A DNA stretch of 44,085 bases. Source: an uncultured Clostridia bacterium. GTDB lineage: Bacteria > Bacillota > Clostridia > Christensenellales > Aristaeellaceae. A program made the position numbers and the translations under genes. The notes beneath the pieces are model-generated. The model was not told the origin of the DNA, did not search any database, and was given only the letters and a program-made list of their open reading frames with translations. Shown one piece after another: positions 1-6,325 of the stretch (positions within the stretch are counted from its first letter, which is position 1; each line of letters opens with the position of its first letter). The stretch is from NCBI GenBank assembly GCA_947565865.1, contig CANOHT010000025.1, positions 1-44,085 on the forward strand. The letters run 5' to 3'.

Positions 1-28
1 ATGTTTGATTCCTCCTGTTCATCACTTG

Positions 29-55
29 TTAGCACTCGAATTAATTGAGTGCTAA
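29..55 (-). promoter_or_regulatory. CIRCE operator (HrcA binding site) of a heat-shock gene starting at the left edge
   Basis: A perfect CIRCE inverted repeat, TTAGCACTC-N9-GAGTGCTAA, is present with the canonical 9-base spacer. On the minus strand it is followed by AGGAGG (plus-strand 11-16) placed 8 bases before a start codon that would begin at position 2, so only two bases of the gene are in the window. CIRCE is the operator of the repressor HrcA and normally controls groES-groEL or hrcA-grpE-dnaK. Which of these lies to the left cannot be told from here; groES is my first guess. Confidence 0.95.
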
Positions 56-66
56 AGCACGATGCT

Positions 67-95
67 ATTATGGCGCAAGATGGCGCGAGTTTCAA
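67..95 (-). promoter_or_regulatory. Sigma-A-type promoter for the leftward CIRCE-controlled gene
   Basis: Read on the minus strand, TTGAAA (90-95) and CATAAT (67-72) are separated by exactly 17 bases. The CIRCE element lies just downstream, between the promoter and the ribosome binding site, which is the usual arrangement for HrcA repression. Confidence 0.8.
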
Positions 96-167
96 GCGAA
101 CAATTGTTCTAAATTTGTGAAAATTTTGCGAACGTTCAAAATTTCCCCGGGGAGAGGCGGCAAACGC

Positions 168-196
168 TGGCGATGGCGGGGGGGATGTGGTACAAT
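168..196 (+). promoter_or_regulatory. Possible weak promoter for mutY
   Basis: TACAAT at 191-196 is a good -10 box, but the -35 position 17 bases upstream reads TGGCGA, which matches the consensus at only three positions. If used, it gives a mutY leader of about 270 bases that contains a copy of the dispersed repeat and several hairpins. Confidence 0.4.
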
Positions 197-256
197 AGGT
201 TTTGGTCTGCGGGCTTTGCGGCTATATGCAGTATCCAAAATGCGAGGGCTTGTTAC

Positions 257-370
257 TTGCCGTCGGCAGACTGTCAATCGGAAACCAGCGAGCCCCTTCG
301 GGGCGGCTAAACGGGGCGAAGCCTCTATGCGGTGGTTTTCGCGCAATCTCGTTAGAGATTGCTTCCTTAC
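257..370 (+). repeat. Dispersed structured repeat, copy 1 (mutY leader)
   Basis: The element begins with the box GCCGTCGGCAGACTG followed by TCAATC. It continues with a CCCC-TTCG-GGGG hairpin and the box CGGGGCGAAGCC, and ends with a perfect 8-bp hairpin GCAATCTC-GTTA-GAGATTGC (343-362) and the terminal TTCCTTAC (363-370). The first 66 bases align without gaps to copy 5 at 19634. The overall architecture matches copy 3 at 14981. It does not look like coding sequence. Confidence 0.8.
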
Positions 371-411
371 ACGAACGAACGGCCGGGAGCTTGCTTGCAA
401 GCGACCAGTGA

Positions 412-468
412 GAGAGTGCAAAATTCATCAAAGTGGCGCAAGCGACTTTGACGACTCTCCGAAGGAGG
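412..468 (+). promoter_or_regulatory. Structured leader directly before mutY, possible Shine-Dalgarno masking
   Basis: GAGAGT (412-417) can pair with ACTCTC (454-459), enclosing a second hairpin CAAAGTGGC-GCAA-GCGACTTTG (429-450) with one mismatch and a GNRA-type loop. Alternatively CTCC (457-460) can pair with GGAG (464-467), which is the mutY Shine-Dalgarno sequence. The two pairings share bases 457-459 and so exclude each other. This is a structural reading only; no known riboswitch class was recognised. Confidence 0.4.
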
Positions 469-472
469 AATT

Positions 473-1513
473 ATGCCGACCATCGCCGCGCTGCTGCTCG
501 ATTGGTACGATCAGCACGCCCGCGTCCTGCCCTGGCGGGGCATTCACGACCCCTATCGCACCTGGGTCAGCGAGACCATGCTCCAGCAGACCCGTGTGGA
601 GACGGTGCTTGCCTATTATGATCGCTTTCTGGCGCGCTTTCCCACGGTGGAAGCCCTGGCCGCCGCCGGGGAGGACGAGGTGCTGAAGCTGTGGGAGGGG
701 CTGGGCTATTACCGCCGGGCGCGAAATCTGCACCAGGGAGCGCGGCAGGTGGCGGAGGAATACGGCGGGGTGATACCGTCGGAACCGGAGACGCTGATGA
801 AAATCCGCGGCGTCGGGGCGTACACGGCGGGGGCCATCGCCAGCATCGCCTTCGGCAGGGCCGTTCCCGCCGTGGACGGCAACGTGATCCGGGTGGTATC
901 CAGGCTGGCGGGCATCCGGGAGAACGTGGGCATACCCTCGGTGAAGCGCCAGCTGACGCGGGAGGCGGAGGCGCTGGTTCCGCCCGACCGTCCGGGGGAC
1001 TTCAACCAAGCTATGATGGATCTGGGCGCGACGGTGTGCGTCCCGGGTACGCCTTCCTGCGAGCGCTGCCCGCTGCGGGAGCATTGCGACGCCTACCGGG
1101 AGGGCGACGCCGAGGAGCTGCCCGTTCTTCCCCGGAAGAATCCGCCCCGTGTCATCGACTACGACGTCTGCCTGATCTTCTCCCGGGGACGGGTGCTGAT
1201 GCGTCAGCGGACGGAGACCATGCTGCAGGGGCTGTGGGTCTTCCCCATGCTGGAGGGCTGCCGGGAGGCCGAGGAGCTTCGGGGGGCCCTCCGGCGGGAA
1301 ACGGGCCTGACGGCGGCGGACATCCAGCCGGCGGGGGAGGCCAGGCACATCTTCACCCATCAGGTATGGCAGATGAAGCTGTACGCCATGACCTGCGGGG
1401 ACGACCAGCCCGCCGCGCCCTGGCGCTTCGTGACCCTGGAGGAGATGGCGTCACTGACCCTGCCCACGGCGGTGAGGAAGGCCGTGGCGGTGGTCAGGGA
1501 GCGGCTGAAGTAA
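473..1513 (+). CDS. mutY: A/G-specific adenine DNA glycosylase MutY
   Basis: MutY removes adenine mispaired with 8-oxoguanine or guanine, starting base excision repair. The 346-residue protein has the family layout. Residues 1-210 form the HhH-GPD glycosylase fold, with catalytic Glu34 in the SETMLQQT motif, the helix-hairpin-helix around 109-123 (IRGVGAYTAG) and catalytic Asp135 in VPAVDGNV. A [4Fe-4S] loop follows with Cys189, Cys196, Cys199 and Cys205 in exact C-x6-C-x2-C-x5-C spacing. Residues of about 230-346 match the NUDIX-like domain that reads 8-oxoguanine. The start ATG follows AAGGAGG by 4 bases. The gene is monocistronic, closed by a strong terminator at 1550-1580. All key residues are present, so it should be active. 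Confidence 0.96.
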   Translation: MPTIAALLLDWYDQHARVLPWRGIHDPYRTWVSETMLQQTRVETVLAYYDRFLARFPTVEALAAAGEDEVLKLWEGLGYYRRARNLHQGARQVAEEYGGVIPSEPETLMKIRGVGAYTAGAIASIAFGRAVPAVDGNVIRVVSRLAGIRENVGIPSVKRQLTREAEALVPPDRPGDFNQAMMDLGATVCVPGTPSCERCPLREHCDAYREGDAEELPVLPRKNPPRVIDYDVCLIFSRGRVLMRQRTETMLQGLWVFPMLEGCREAEELRGALRRETGLTAADIQPAGEARHIFTHQVWQMKLYAMTCGDDQPAAPWRFVTLEEMASLTLPTAVRKAVAVVRERLK

Positions 1514-1549
1514 TATGAAGGGCGCGGAAGCATGACTGCCTCCGGGCCA

Positions 1550-1580
1550 GGGCGTCGGCCGGGGGCCGCGTCCTTTTTTT
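1550..1580 (+). terminator. Rho-independent terminator of mutY
   Basis: A ten-pair GC-rich stem (1550-1560 with 1564-1573, one bulged T and one G-T pair) with a GGG loop is followed by seven T residues at 1574-1580. Confidence 0.9.
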
Positions 1581-1628
1581 CGTCCCTCTCCGGCACAAGG
1601 TGCGGACGGCGGCTCTACGAATCGTAGG

Positions 1629-1657
1629 TTGATGCCCGGGGCAGGATCTGCTATCCT
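1629..1657 (+). promoter_or_regulatory. Promoter of the XRE-type regulator
   Basis: TTGATG (1629-1634) and TATCCT (1652-1657) are separated by 17 bases. Transcription would start about 20 bases before the start codon at 1683, and AAAGGAG lies between. Confidence 0.6.
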
Positions 1658-1682
1658 GTTAACGAAAGGAGTCATGATATAG

Positions 1683-2265
1683 ATGAATCATTACATTACG
1701 GGTTCGACCATCAAAGCGCTGAGAGAAAAGCTGCATCTGACACAATCCCAATTGGCGGAGAAGCTCTGCGTGAGCGATAAGGCTGTTTCGAAATGGGAGA
1801 CAGGAAAAGGATTTCCAGACATTTCCCTGATCGAACCGCTGGCGTCCGCGCTGAAGGTTTCCATTCCCGAGCTGCTGACAGGAGAGCAGATCATGAACGC
1901 GAACCGTTCCGCCAACATGATGAAATCCAAGCTGTATATATGTCCGATATGCGGCAACATCCTCTGCGCCGCGGGTGCCGCGCTCGTTTCCTGCTGCGGC
2001 GTGACGCTGCCGCCGGAAAAGGCGGAAGGCCCGGACGATGAGCACCGGCTGCTGTGCAAACGAAGCGATGGAATACAGCGTCTCCATCGCGCATCCTATG
2101 ACGAAGGAACACTACATTTCATTTGTTGCCTATTGTACAGACGAGCGCTATGAACTGGTAAAGCTCTACCCTGAGGGAAAAACGGAAATCAATTTTTTCA
2201 GCCGGGGGCGCGGCCAGATATATTGGTATTGCAATCATCACGGATTATTCTGCATGAAGGTTTGA
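1683..2265 (+). pseudogene. XRE-family regulator with superoxide-reductase-like C-terminal domain, frameshifted
   Basis: The first frame (1683-2153) opens with a lambda-repressor-type helix-turn-helix, residues 1-65 (LTQSQLAEKLCVSDKAVSKW). A CPIC zinc-knuckle-like segment follows (YICPICGNI, then SCCGVTLPP). Family members continue into a domain resembling the iron site of desulfoferrodoxin or superoxide reductase. That continuation is present here but in the next frame (2038-2265), with HPMTKEHYISF and YCNHHGLF keeping the expected His-Pro-Met-x3-His and Cys-Asn-x-His ligands. Dropping one A from the run 2058-2060 joins the two frames. Either the gene is broken or the base is a sequencing or assembly error; the undamaged sequence on both sides suggests a recent event. 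The intact protein would be a DNA-binding regulator, perhaps sensing redox state or iron (inference). Confidence 0.8.
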
Positions 2266-2530
2266 GGGAAAAGAGGGATGAGGGCAGCGGTCCGAGCGGC
2301 AGCTCCGCAGGCGCGGGGGGACGCGGACGCCGCCGAAGGGGTGTCTTGAAAAGGGCGGAAGCGTTCCTGCCACCGGCCGTTCAGAGGGTCGGGGCTCGGA
2401 GGGGCCTCGGACTCCTTGACGCCTGAGCGGCAGCCTGCGGGCTCCTTCGGGGCGGCCGAACGGCGACGCTGCTGGGCAGGGAGGCCGTGCCGATGCACAG
2501 CAATCGACGCATGCACCGCTTTTGTCACGC
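2266..2530. other. Intergenic region without a recognisable gene
   Basis: No open frame here has a ribosome binding site or recognisable protein features. The stretch around 2437-2466 (GCTCCTTCGGGGCGGC) strongly resembles the central part of repeat copy 1, so this is probably a decayed copy. The region ends in the shared terminator at 2531-2570. Confidence 0.5.
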
Positions 2531-2570
2531 AAAAAAGGCCCGGAGGCGTTCTTGCCTCCGGGCTCTTTTT
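2531..2570. terminator. Bidirectional terminator between convergent genes
   Basis: A perfect 10-bp stem GCCCGGAGGC / GCCTCCGGGC (2538-2547, 2554-2563) is flanked by TCTTTTT on the right and by AAAAAA on the left, which reads as six T residues on the minus strand. It can end both the rightward regulator gene and the leftward NUDIX-thioesterase operon. Confidence 0.92.
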
Positions 2571-2587
2571 CATTCCCGCGTGCCTGC

Positions 2588-3319
2588 TCAGCGCGGGGCC
2601 AGCATGCCGCCCACGTCGAAGTGCCGTTGGTCGCCCTCGAAGCCGCAGAAGGAGAAGGCGTCTCCCAGGGTGCGCAGCTCCGTGCGGATTTCCTGCCCGG
2701 GGCGGATCTCCAGGTCGTAGTTCACGTCAAAGCGGCGCAGACACTTGTCCCGCATGGCGTCGATGCCCAGGGCGTTGCAGCACCAGTCCATGTACTTCAC
2801 GTTGTTGACGTGGCCGTTCATGTCCAGGTCGGTGTAGGCGGGGCGGATGTGGCCGGTCTGCAGGGCGCCGGAGACCTCCGCCACGGTGGCGGGGAGGCCC
2901 AGGGGCGCCAGCAGGTCGCTGTTATCGGGCATTAGGCTGGCGATGGCGTCGGGCCTGGCCATTTTCCGGGTGTTGATGTCCAGGAGCACCCACAGGCTGC
3001 CGCCCCGGCCGATTTCATTCCCGGCTTCATCCCGGAAGATGAAATAGCGGGGGAAGAACCAGCGCCGGGTGGGCATGGGGAAGGTCTCGGTGGCGACGGT
3101 CTGCGTATGGCGGGGATAGCGGTCCATCTCCACCTCCACCCGGGTCAAAACGAAGACCATGCCCCGATCCAGCAGGGCGTTGCGGCCCACGCCGAGCAGT
3201 TCCGCGTGGCGGCCGGCCATCTCCTGCATGTTTTCCAGGATGGCGCTGGGCTTCCACTGGCTGTTCAGGTCGCACTCGCTGGCCCTCAGAATATTTTCTT
3301 CCTTATAAATTTTCAGCAT
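2588..3319 (-). CDS. Acyl-ACP thioesterase (Fat family)
   Basis: This is a double hot-dog acyl-acyl carrier protein thioesterase, which releases free fatty acids from ACP. At 243 residues it has the length of bacterial Fat-type enzymes. The first hot-dog half includes SQWKPSAILENMQEMAGRHAE near residues 20-40. The second carries the catalytic segment DLDMNGHVNN (164-173) with the Asn and His expected of the active site. Three ATGs lie close together at 3328, 3325 and 3319; I chose 3319 because it sits 9 bases after GGAAAGG. It overlaps the end of the NUDIX gene by 17 bases, so the two are cotranscribed and probably translationally coupled. The acyl-chain preference cannot be read from sequence. 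Confidence 0.88.
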   Translation of the reverse strand: MLKIYKEENILRASECDLNSQWKPSAILENMQEMAGRHAELLGVGRNALLDRGMVFVLTRVEVEMDRYPRHTQTVATETFPMPTRRWFFPRYFIFRDEAGNEIGRGGSLWVLLDINTRKMARPDAIASLMPDNSDLLAPLGLPATVAEVSGALQTGHIRPAYTDLDMNGHVNNVKYMDWCCNALGIDAMRDKCLRRFDVNYDLEIRPGQEIRTELRTLGDAFSFCGFEGDQRHFDVGGMLAPR

Positions 3320-3836
3320 GCTCATCATCCTTTCCGGCAGACAGAACGGGCAGCATCAGCAAAAGCTGCTCCACATAGCCCAAGGGGACAAACGCACCGG
3401 CGCGCGTGAGCTCCCGGGCCTCCTCGGGCGTAAACCACCTGGCGTCCATCACCTCCTCCGGCTGAAGTCGGAGGGCGGAATCGGGGATGCTCTGGTGAAA
3501 CAGATACACGTCGTGATAGGCGTGCTCGCCCACATAGCCCATCACCAGTCCGCCCCGGCGGAAGTCGGGGGTGACGCCCAGCTCCTCCCGGCATTCGCGG
3601 ACGCAGCCCTCCTCCGGGCTTTCGCCGTGAAGAACGCCGCCTCCCGTGCAGGCCCAAAGCCCTGGATGGGCCTTTTTGCCCAGGGCCCGGCGCTGAAGCA
3701 GCAGCCGTCCCGCGCAATCGACAAACCATGCGTCGCTGACGCGCCAGTAAGCCCCTGGCGGCGGCATCTCTCCGCGGAGAAGGCCCCGACCGAGGGGGCG
3801 GCCCTCCCGATCGCACAGCGCAAGCCATTCAGTCAA
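3303..3836 (-). CDS. NUDIX hydrolase
   Basis: The predicted protein has 177 residues and a complete Nudix box at 66-88, fitting G-x5-E-x7-REUxEExGU (GGVLHGE, then RECREELGV), so it should hydrolyse a nucleoside-diphosphate-linked substrate. The opening TEWLALCDREGRPLGRGLLRG resembles the subfamily related to isopentenyl-diphosphate isomerase. The substrate is unknown. A longer frame extends upstream to 4013, but it would run through the abrB terminator. I prefer the TTG at 3836 because GAGGTGAT ends 4 bases before it and a promoter lies just upstream (3858-3886). It is the first gene of a two-gene leftward operon with the thioesterase. Confidence 0.85.
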   Translation of the reverse strand: MTEWLALCDREGRPLGRGLLRGEMPPPGAYWRVSDAWFVDCAGRLLLQRRALGKKAHPGLWACTGGGVLHGESPEEGCVRECREELGVTPDFRRGGLVMGYVGEHAYHDVYLFHQSIPDSALRLQPEEVMDARWFTPEEARELTRAGAFVPLGYVEQLLLMLPVLSAGKDDEHAENL

Positions 3837-3857
3837 GTCAATCACCTCGATGCTGGT

Positions 3858-3886
3858 ATTATAATCCTCTCTGGCCGGGGAAGCAA
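3858..3886 (-). promoter_or_regulatory. Promoter of the NUDIX-thioesterase operon
   Basis: On the minus strand TTGCTT (3881-3886) and a perfect TATAAT (3858-3863) are separated by 17 bases. The predicted leader is only about 15-20 bases long and contains the GAGGTGAT ribosome binding site. Confidence 0.75.
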
Positions 3887-3922
3887 GGGGAAAGTGTTCT
3901 GCCCCCTCCGCCGGGCGCATAG

Positions 3923-3958
3923 AAAAAAGAGACGATGCGCGCAATGGCCTCGTCTCTT
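3923..3958 (-). terminator. Rho-independent terminator of abrB
   Basis: On the minus strand a perfect 9-bp stem AAGAGACGA / TCGTCTCTT is followed by a T run (plus-strand A residues 3923-3928). It lies 21 bases after the abrB stop codon. Confidence 0.88.
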
Positions 3959-3979
3959 CCATGCTGATGCAGGCGGATG

Positions 3980-4228
3980 TCAGTCCTCGCTGTTGCGAAG
4001 CTCCTCCAGACATTTCTTGCAGACCAGCTTGCCCTTGTAGGGGACAACATTGCGGGCGTCGCTGCAGAAGACACAGCTGGGATGATACTTTTTGAGAATA
4101 ATTTCATCACCGTCAACAAAGATTTCCAGCATGTCCTTCACGCCAATATCCATGGTACGGCGCAGCTCAATGGGGAGAACAATCCGGCCCAGCGTATCCA
4201 GCTGGCGCACAACACCGGTCGACTTCAT
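3980..4228 (-). CDS. abrB: AbrB-family transition-state regulator
   Basis: This small (82-residue) DNA-binding protein has an N-terminal AbrB swapped-hairpin domain (STGVVRQLDTLGRIVLPIEL, then RRTMDIGVKDMLEIFVDG) ending near residue 50. AbrB proteins of Bacillus and Clostridia repress stationary-phase and sporulation-onset genes. The C-terminal half carries CVFC and CKKC pairs that look like a small zinc ribbon, seen in some clostridial members. The frame is open upstream to 4324, but the ATG at 4228 has GGAGG 8 bases before it and matches the conserved start of the family. It has its own perfect TTGACA promoter and its own terminator. It is divergent from spmA, which fits a sporulation-related role (inference). 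Confidence 0.92.
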   Translation of the reverse strand: MKSTGVVRQLDTLGRIVLPIELRRTMDIGVKDMLEIFVDGDEIILKKYHPSCVFCSDARNVVPYKGKLVCKKCLEELRNSED

Positions 4229-4295
4229 CTGGAGTACCTCCTCCGTTTGGTTGGGGTAGGGCTTTCTCTTCCTGGAAAACCCAGAAATCATATAT

Positions 4296-4324
4296 ATTTT
4301 ACTAATAATCCAATCATTTGTCAA
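4296..4324 (-). promoter_or_regulatory. Promoter of abrB
   Basis: On the minus strand TTGACA (4319-4324) and TAAAAT (4296-4301) are separated by 17 bases. The leader to the start codon is about 60 bases. Confidence 0.85.
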
Positions 4325-4413
4325 GAAGTTTTTCCATTACAGAAGAATCAACAAGGCAAAAAAGTGAAAATTGGATATTCAACGCAAAAATTGGCGATAG
4401 GGGGGAAGACGGC

Positions 4414-4983
4414 ATGGGACTGTTTTGGGCGGCGCTGACGCTCGCGTCCTGCGCGCTGGCGTGGCTGGGCGGGACGGGGAGCGAGGCCTCCAGGGCCATC
4501 TTGGAGAGCGGAGGCCAGGGCGTCAGGCTGCTGCTGGATCTGATGGGCCCCATGGTCATGTGGAGCGGGCTGATGGAAATACTGGCGCGGCGGGGGGATG
4601 TGGCGCGGCTGGGCCGGGGACTGCGCGCCCTCCTGCGGCCGCTGTTTCCGCAGCTGCGCGACGAGGAAAGCTGGGCGGCCATGGGGATGAACGTGGCCGC
4701 CAATCTCCTGGGCCTGGGCAACGCCGCCACCCCCGCGGGCATTGAGGCTGCGAGGCGGCTGTCCGCGCAGGGGGAAACGGGCCTTCGGGCGCTGGCGATG
4801 CTGCTGGCGCTGAACAACTCCAGCCTTCAGCTGATTCCCTCCACGGTCATGGCCCTTCGGGCGGCTGCGGGGGCGGCGAACCCGGCGGACATCTGGGGCC
4901 CGACGCTGCTTTCCTCGGGGGCGGCCACGGCGGTGGCGGCGCTGCTGATGTTTCTTTTGAACAGAAGGGGGGAGCGTACTTGA
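4414..4983 (+). CDS. spmA: Spore maturation protein A
   Basis: This 189-residue integral membrane protein belongs to the SpmA family (nucleoside-recognition Gate domain), needed for dehydration of the spore core in Bacillus and Clostridium. The diagnostic blocks are NVAANLLGLGNAATPAG, then LALNNSSLQLIPSTVMALRAAAG in the second half. Hydrophobic segments cover the N-terminus, about residues 35-55, and the C-terminus. The ATG at 4414 follows GGGGGAAG and gives the usual family length; the frame runs further upstream without a better start. Its stop codon overlaps the spmB start (TTGA). No convincing promoter was found in the 90 bases upstream; a sporulation sigma factor would be expected. Confidence 0.93.
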   Translation: MGLFWAALTLASCALAWLGGTGSEASRAILESGGQGVRLLLDLMGPMVMWSGLMEILARRGDVARLGRGLRALLRPLFPQLRDEESWAAMGMNVAANLLGLGNAATPAGIEAARRLSAQGETGLRALAMLLALNNSSLQLIPSTVMALRAAAGAANPADIWGPTLLSSGAATAVAALLMFLLNRRGERT

Positions 4984-5477
4984 CGGGATTTTCGGGTTTG
5001 GCGGTGGTGGCGCTGGTGGGCGCGATGGTGCTGCGGGGAGCCGGGGACGGGTACGACGCCTTCCTCACCGGCGCGCGGCGGGGCTTGGACGCGGCGTGGA
5101 AAATTCTCCCTGCCCTGTGCGCCATGACGCTGATGATCGCCCTGATGAACGCCTCCGGCCTGAGCGCGCTGCTGACCAGGGTGCTGACGCCGCTGACGGG
5201 GCTGCTGAATCTGCCTGAGGAGGTCGCGCCTATGCTGGTGCTCCGGCCTCTTTCCGGCTCAGGGAGTCTGACGGCGCTGCGAACCATCTTTGAGCAGTGC
5301 GGCGTGGACAGCCGGGCGGGCCGTGCCGCGTCGGTGCTGATGGGATCGTCGGAGACCATTTTCTATACGCTGACGGTGTACCTGGGGGCCACGGATGTCC
5401 GCCGCCTGCCGTGGGTGGCTCCGGTGTCCCTTGTTTCCTATCTGGCGGGGGCCTGGGTCTGCGGGCTGGTGATCTGA
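4980..5477 (+). CDS. spmB: Spore maturation protein B
   Basis: This 165-residue membrane protein is the partner of SpmA in spore maturation. Family features are the LPALCAMTLMIALMNASG transmembrane block, the VAPMLVLRPLSGSGSLTAL block and MGSSETIFYTLTVYLG. The TTG start overlaps the spmA stop by four bases, so the two are translationally coupled. No terminator was seen after it; the next gene has its own promoter at 5497-5525. Confidence 0.93.
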   Translation: MTGFSGLAVVALVGAMVLRGAGDGYDAFLTGARRGLDAAWKILPALCAMTLMIALMNASGLSALLTRVLTPLTGLLNLPEEVAPMLVLRPLSGSGSLTALRTIFEQCGVDSRAGRAASVLMGSSETIFYTLTVYLGATDVRRLPWVAPVSLVSYLAGAWVCGLVI

Positions 5478-5496
5478 GACTTTTACGCGGCGGCAC

Positions 5497-5525
5497 TTGC
5501 GGGCGGGCGTGTTCTCATGTATAAT
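5497..5525 (+). promoter_or_regulatory. Promoter of the HutP-like gene
   Basis: TTGCGG (5497-5502) and a perfect TATAAT (5520-5525) are separated by 17 bases, giving a leader of about 30 bases. Confidence 0.75.
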
Positions 5526-5559
5526 AGATACGTTCATCTCAGGAAGGGAGCGCTTGCTT

Positions 5560-5979
5560 ATGAGTAAGGCCATGGGCGACAGCCGGAGTGTGGCAAGGGC
5601 GGCCATCCATTTGGCCATGACCGCCAGCCGCGAGGAGGAAACGTCCGCCAAGGCGGCGCTCGCGGCGCAGGGCTTTGCCACCGCGGCGGTGGACTTCGGG
5701 GGCGAGTTTGTTCCTTCCATTATGAAGATGGTGGAGCGGGCCGTGGTCGCGGCCAAGCGCGAGGGCCTGATCGGGGATACGCACCATGAGGAAGGTGCCG
5801 TGGCCGGCGCGGCCCGGGAGGCGCTGAGCCAGGTATCCGGCAAGGCCATGGGGCTGAGCGTGGGCGGCAAAATCGCCGTGGCCCGCAGCGGCGAGCATGT
5901 GGCGGCGGCGGTGTTTTTCGCCATCGGCCTTGTGCATCTCAACGAGGTGTGCATCGGCATGGGCCATCGCGCCGTATAG
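5560..5979 (+). CDS. HutP-family protein
   Basis: The 139-residue protein resembles HutP, the hexameric RNA-binding antiterminator that in Bacillus subtilis binds histidine and Mg2+ and opens the hut leader. Typical clostridial HutP-family blocks are present: VARAAIHLAMTASREEE at the N-terminus, then GDTHHEEGAVAGAAREAL, and HVAAAVFFAIGLVHLNEV with CIGMGHRAV at the C-terminus. The start ATG is 9 bases after AGGAAGGGAG. No histidine-use genes are nearby, so the ligand and RNA target are open. The 346-base gap downstream is full of hairpins and repeats. The family call is firm; the function is inference. Confidence 0.85.
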   Translation: MSKAMGDSRSVARAAIHLAMTASREEETSAKAALAAQGFATAAVDFGGEFVPSIMKMVERAVVAAKREGLIGDTHHEEGAVAGAAREALSQVSGKAMGLSVGGKIAVARSGEHVAAAVFFAIGLVHLNEVCIGMGHRAV

Positions 5980-5980
5980 T

Positions 5981-6066
5981 TAAGGAAGCGATGCCATGCC
6001 CTTGGGCAGCGCCGGGACATGGACAGGTTCGGGACGGGGATGACAAGCATGCCGTCTGCGGACGGC
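5981..6066 (-). repeat. Dispersed structured repeat, copy 2 (reverse orientation)
   Basis: Read on the minus strand it begins GCCGTCCGCAGAC, one mismatch from the box of copy 1. It passes through GTCATC and ends with a hairpin whose arms are GGCAGCGC-type and GCGATGCC-type, then GCTTCCTTAA. The arms carry the same single internal mismatch as copy 4 at 17600. It starts right after the HutP-like stop codon. Confidence 0.6.
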
Positions 6067-6098
6067 CAGCCGCGGCTCCGCGCGAGCAAAGGCACGGC

Positions 6099-6267
6099 AT
6101 GGGCGATATAAAGGGAGGCCTTGAGGCCGACTGAGGGCGTGCAACGCTTGCGTTGTAGCCCGAAACCCAGCGCAGGCGTAAGCCTGTGATGGGCGAAAAC
6201 AAGGGAGGCCGCGAGGCCGACTGAGGAGATGCAATGCTTGCGTTGTGCCCCGAAATCCAGCGCAGGC
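6099..6267. repeat. Two direct repeats of about 79 bases with a 90-base period
   Basis: Copy 1 (6099-6177) and copy 2 (6189-6267) share GGGAGGCC, GAGGCCGACTGAG, a small hairpin and CCAGCGCAGGC in the same order and spacing. The hairpin is CAACGC-TT-GCGTTG in copy 1 and CAATGC-TT-GCGTTG in copy 2, where the change turns a C-G into a T-G pair and keeps the fold. The period is exactly 30 codons, but no frame has a ribosome binding site. It lies in the long gap before cmk. Confidence 0.75.
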
Positions 6268-6325
6268 CCTCGGGAAAAAAGGTTCTGCCGCTTTCGGTAC
6301 GCTGAATACAAAGGAGACTGATACC

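Noticed and set aside
4325..4413. A sporulation-sigma promoter before spmA
   Set aside because: GATATT near 4372 resembles part of a sigma-E -35 element, but no matching -10 element lies at the right distance.
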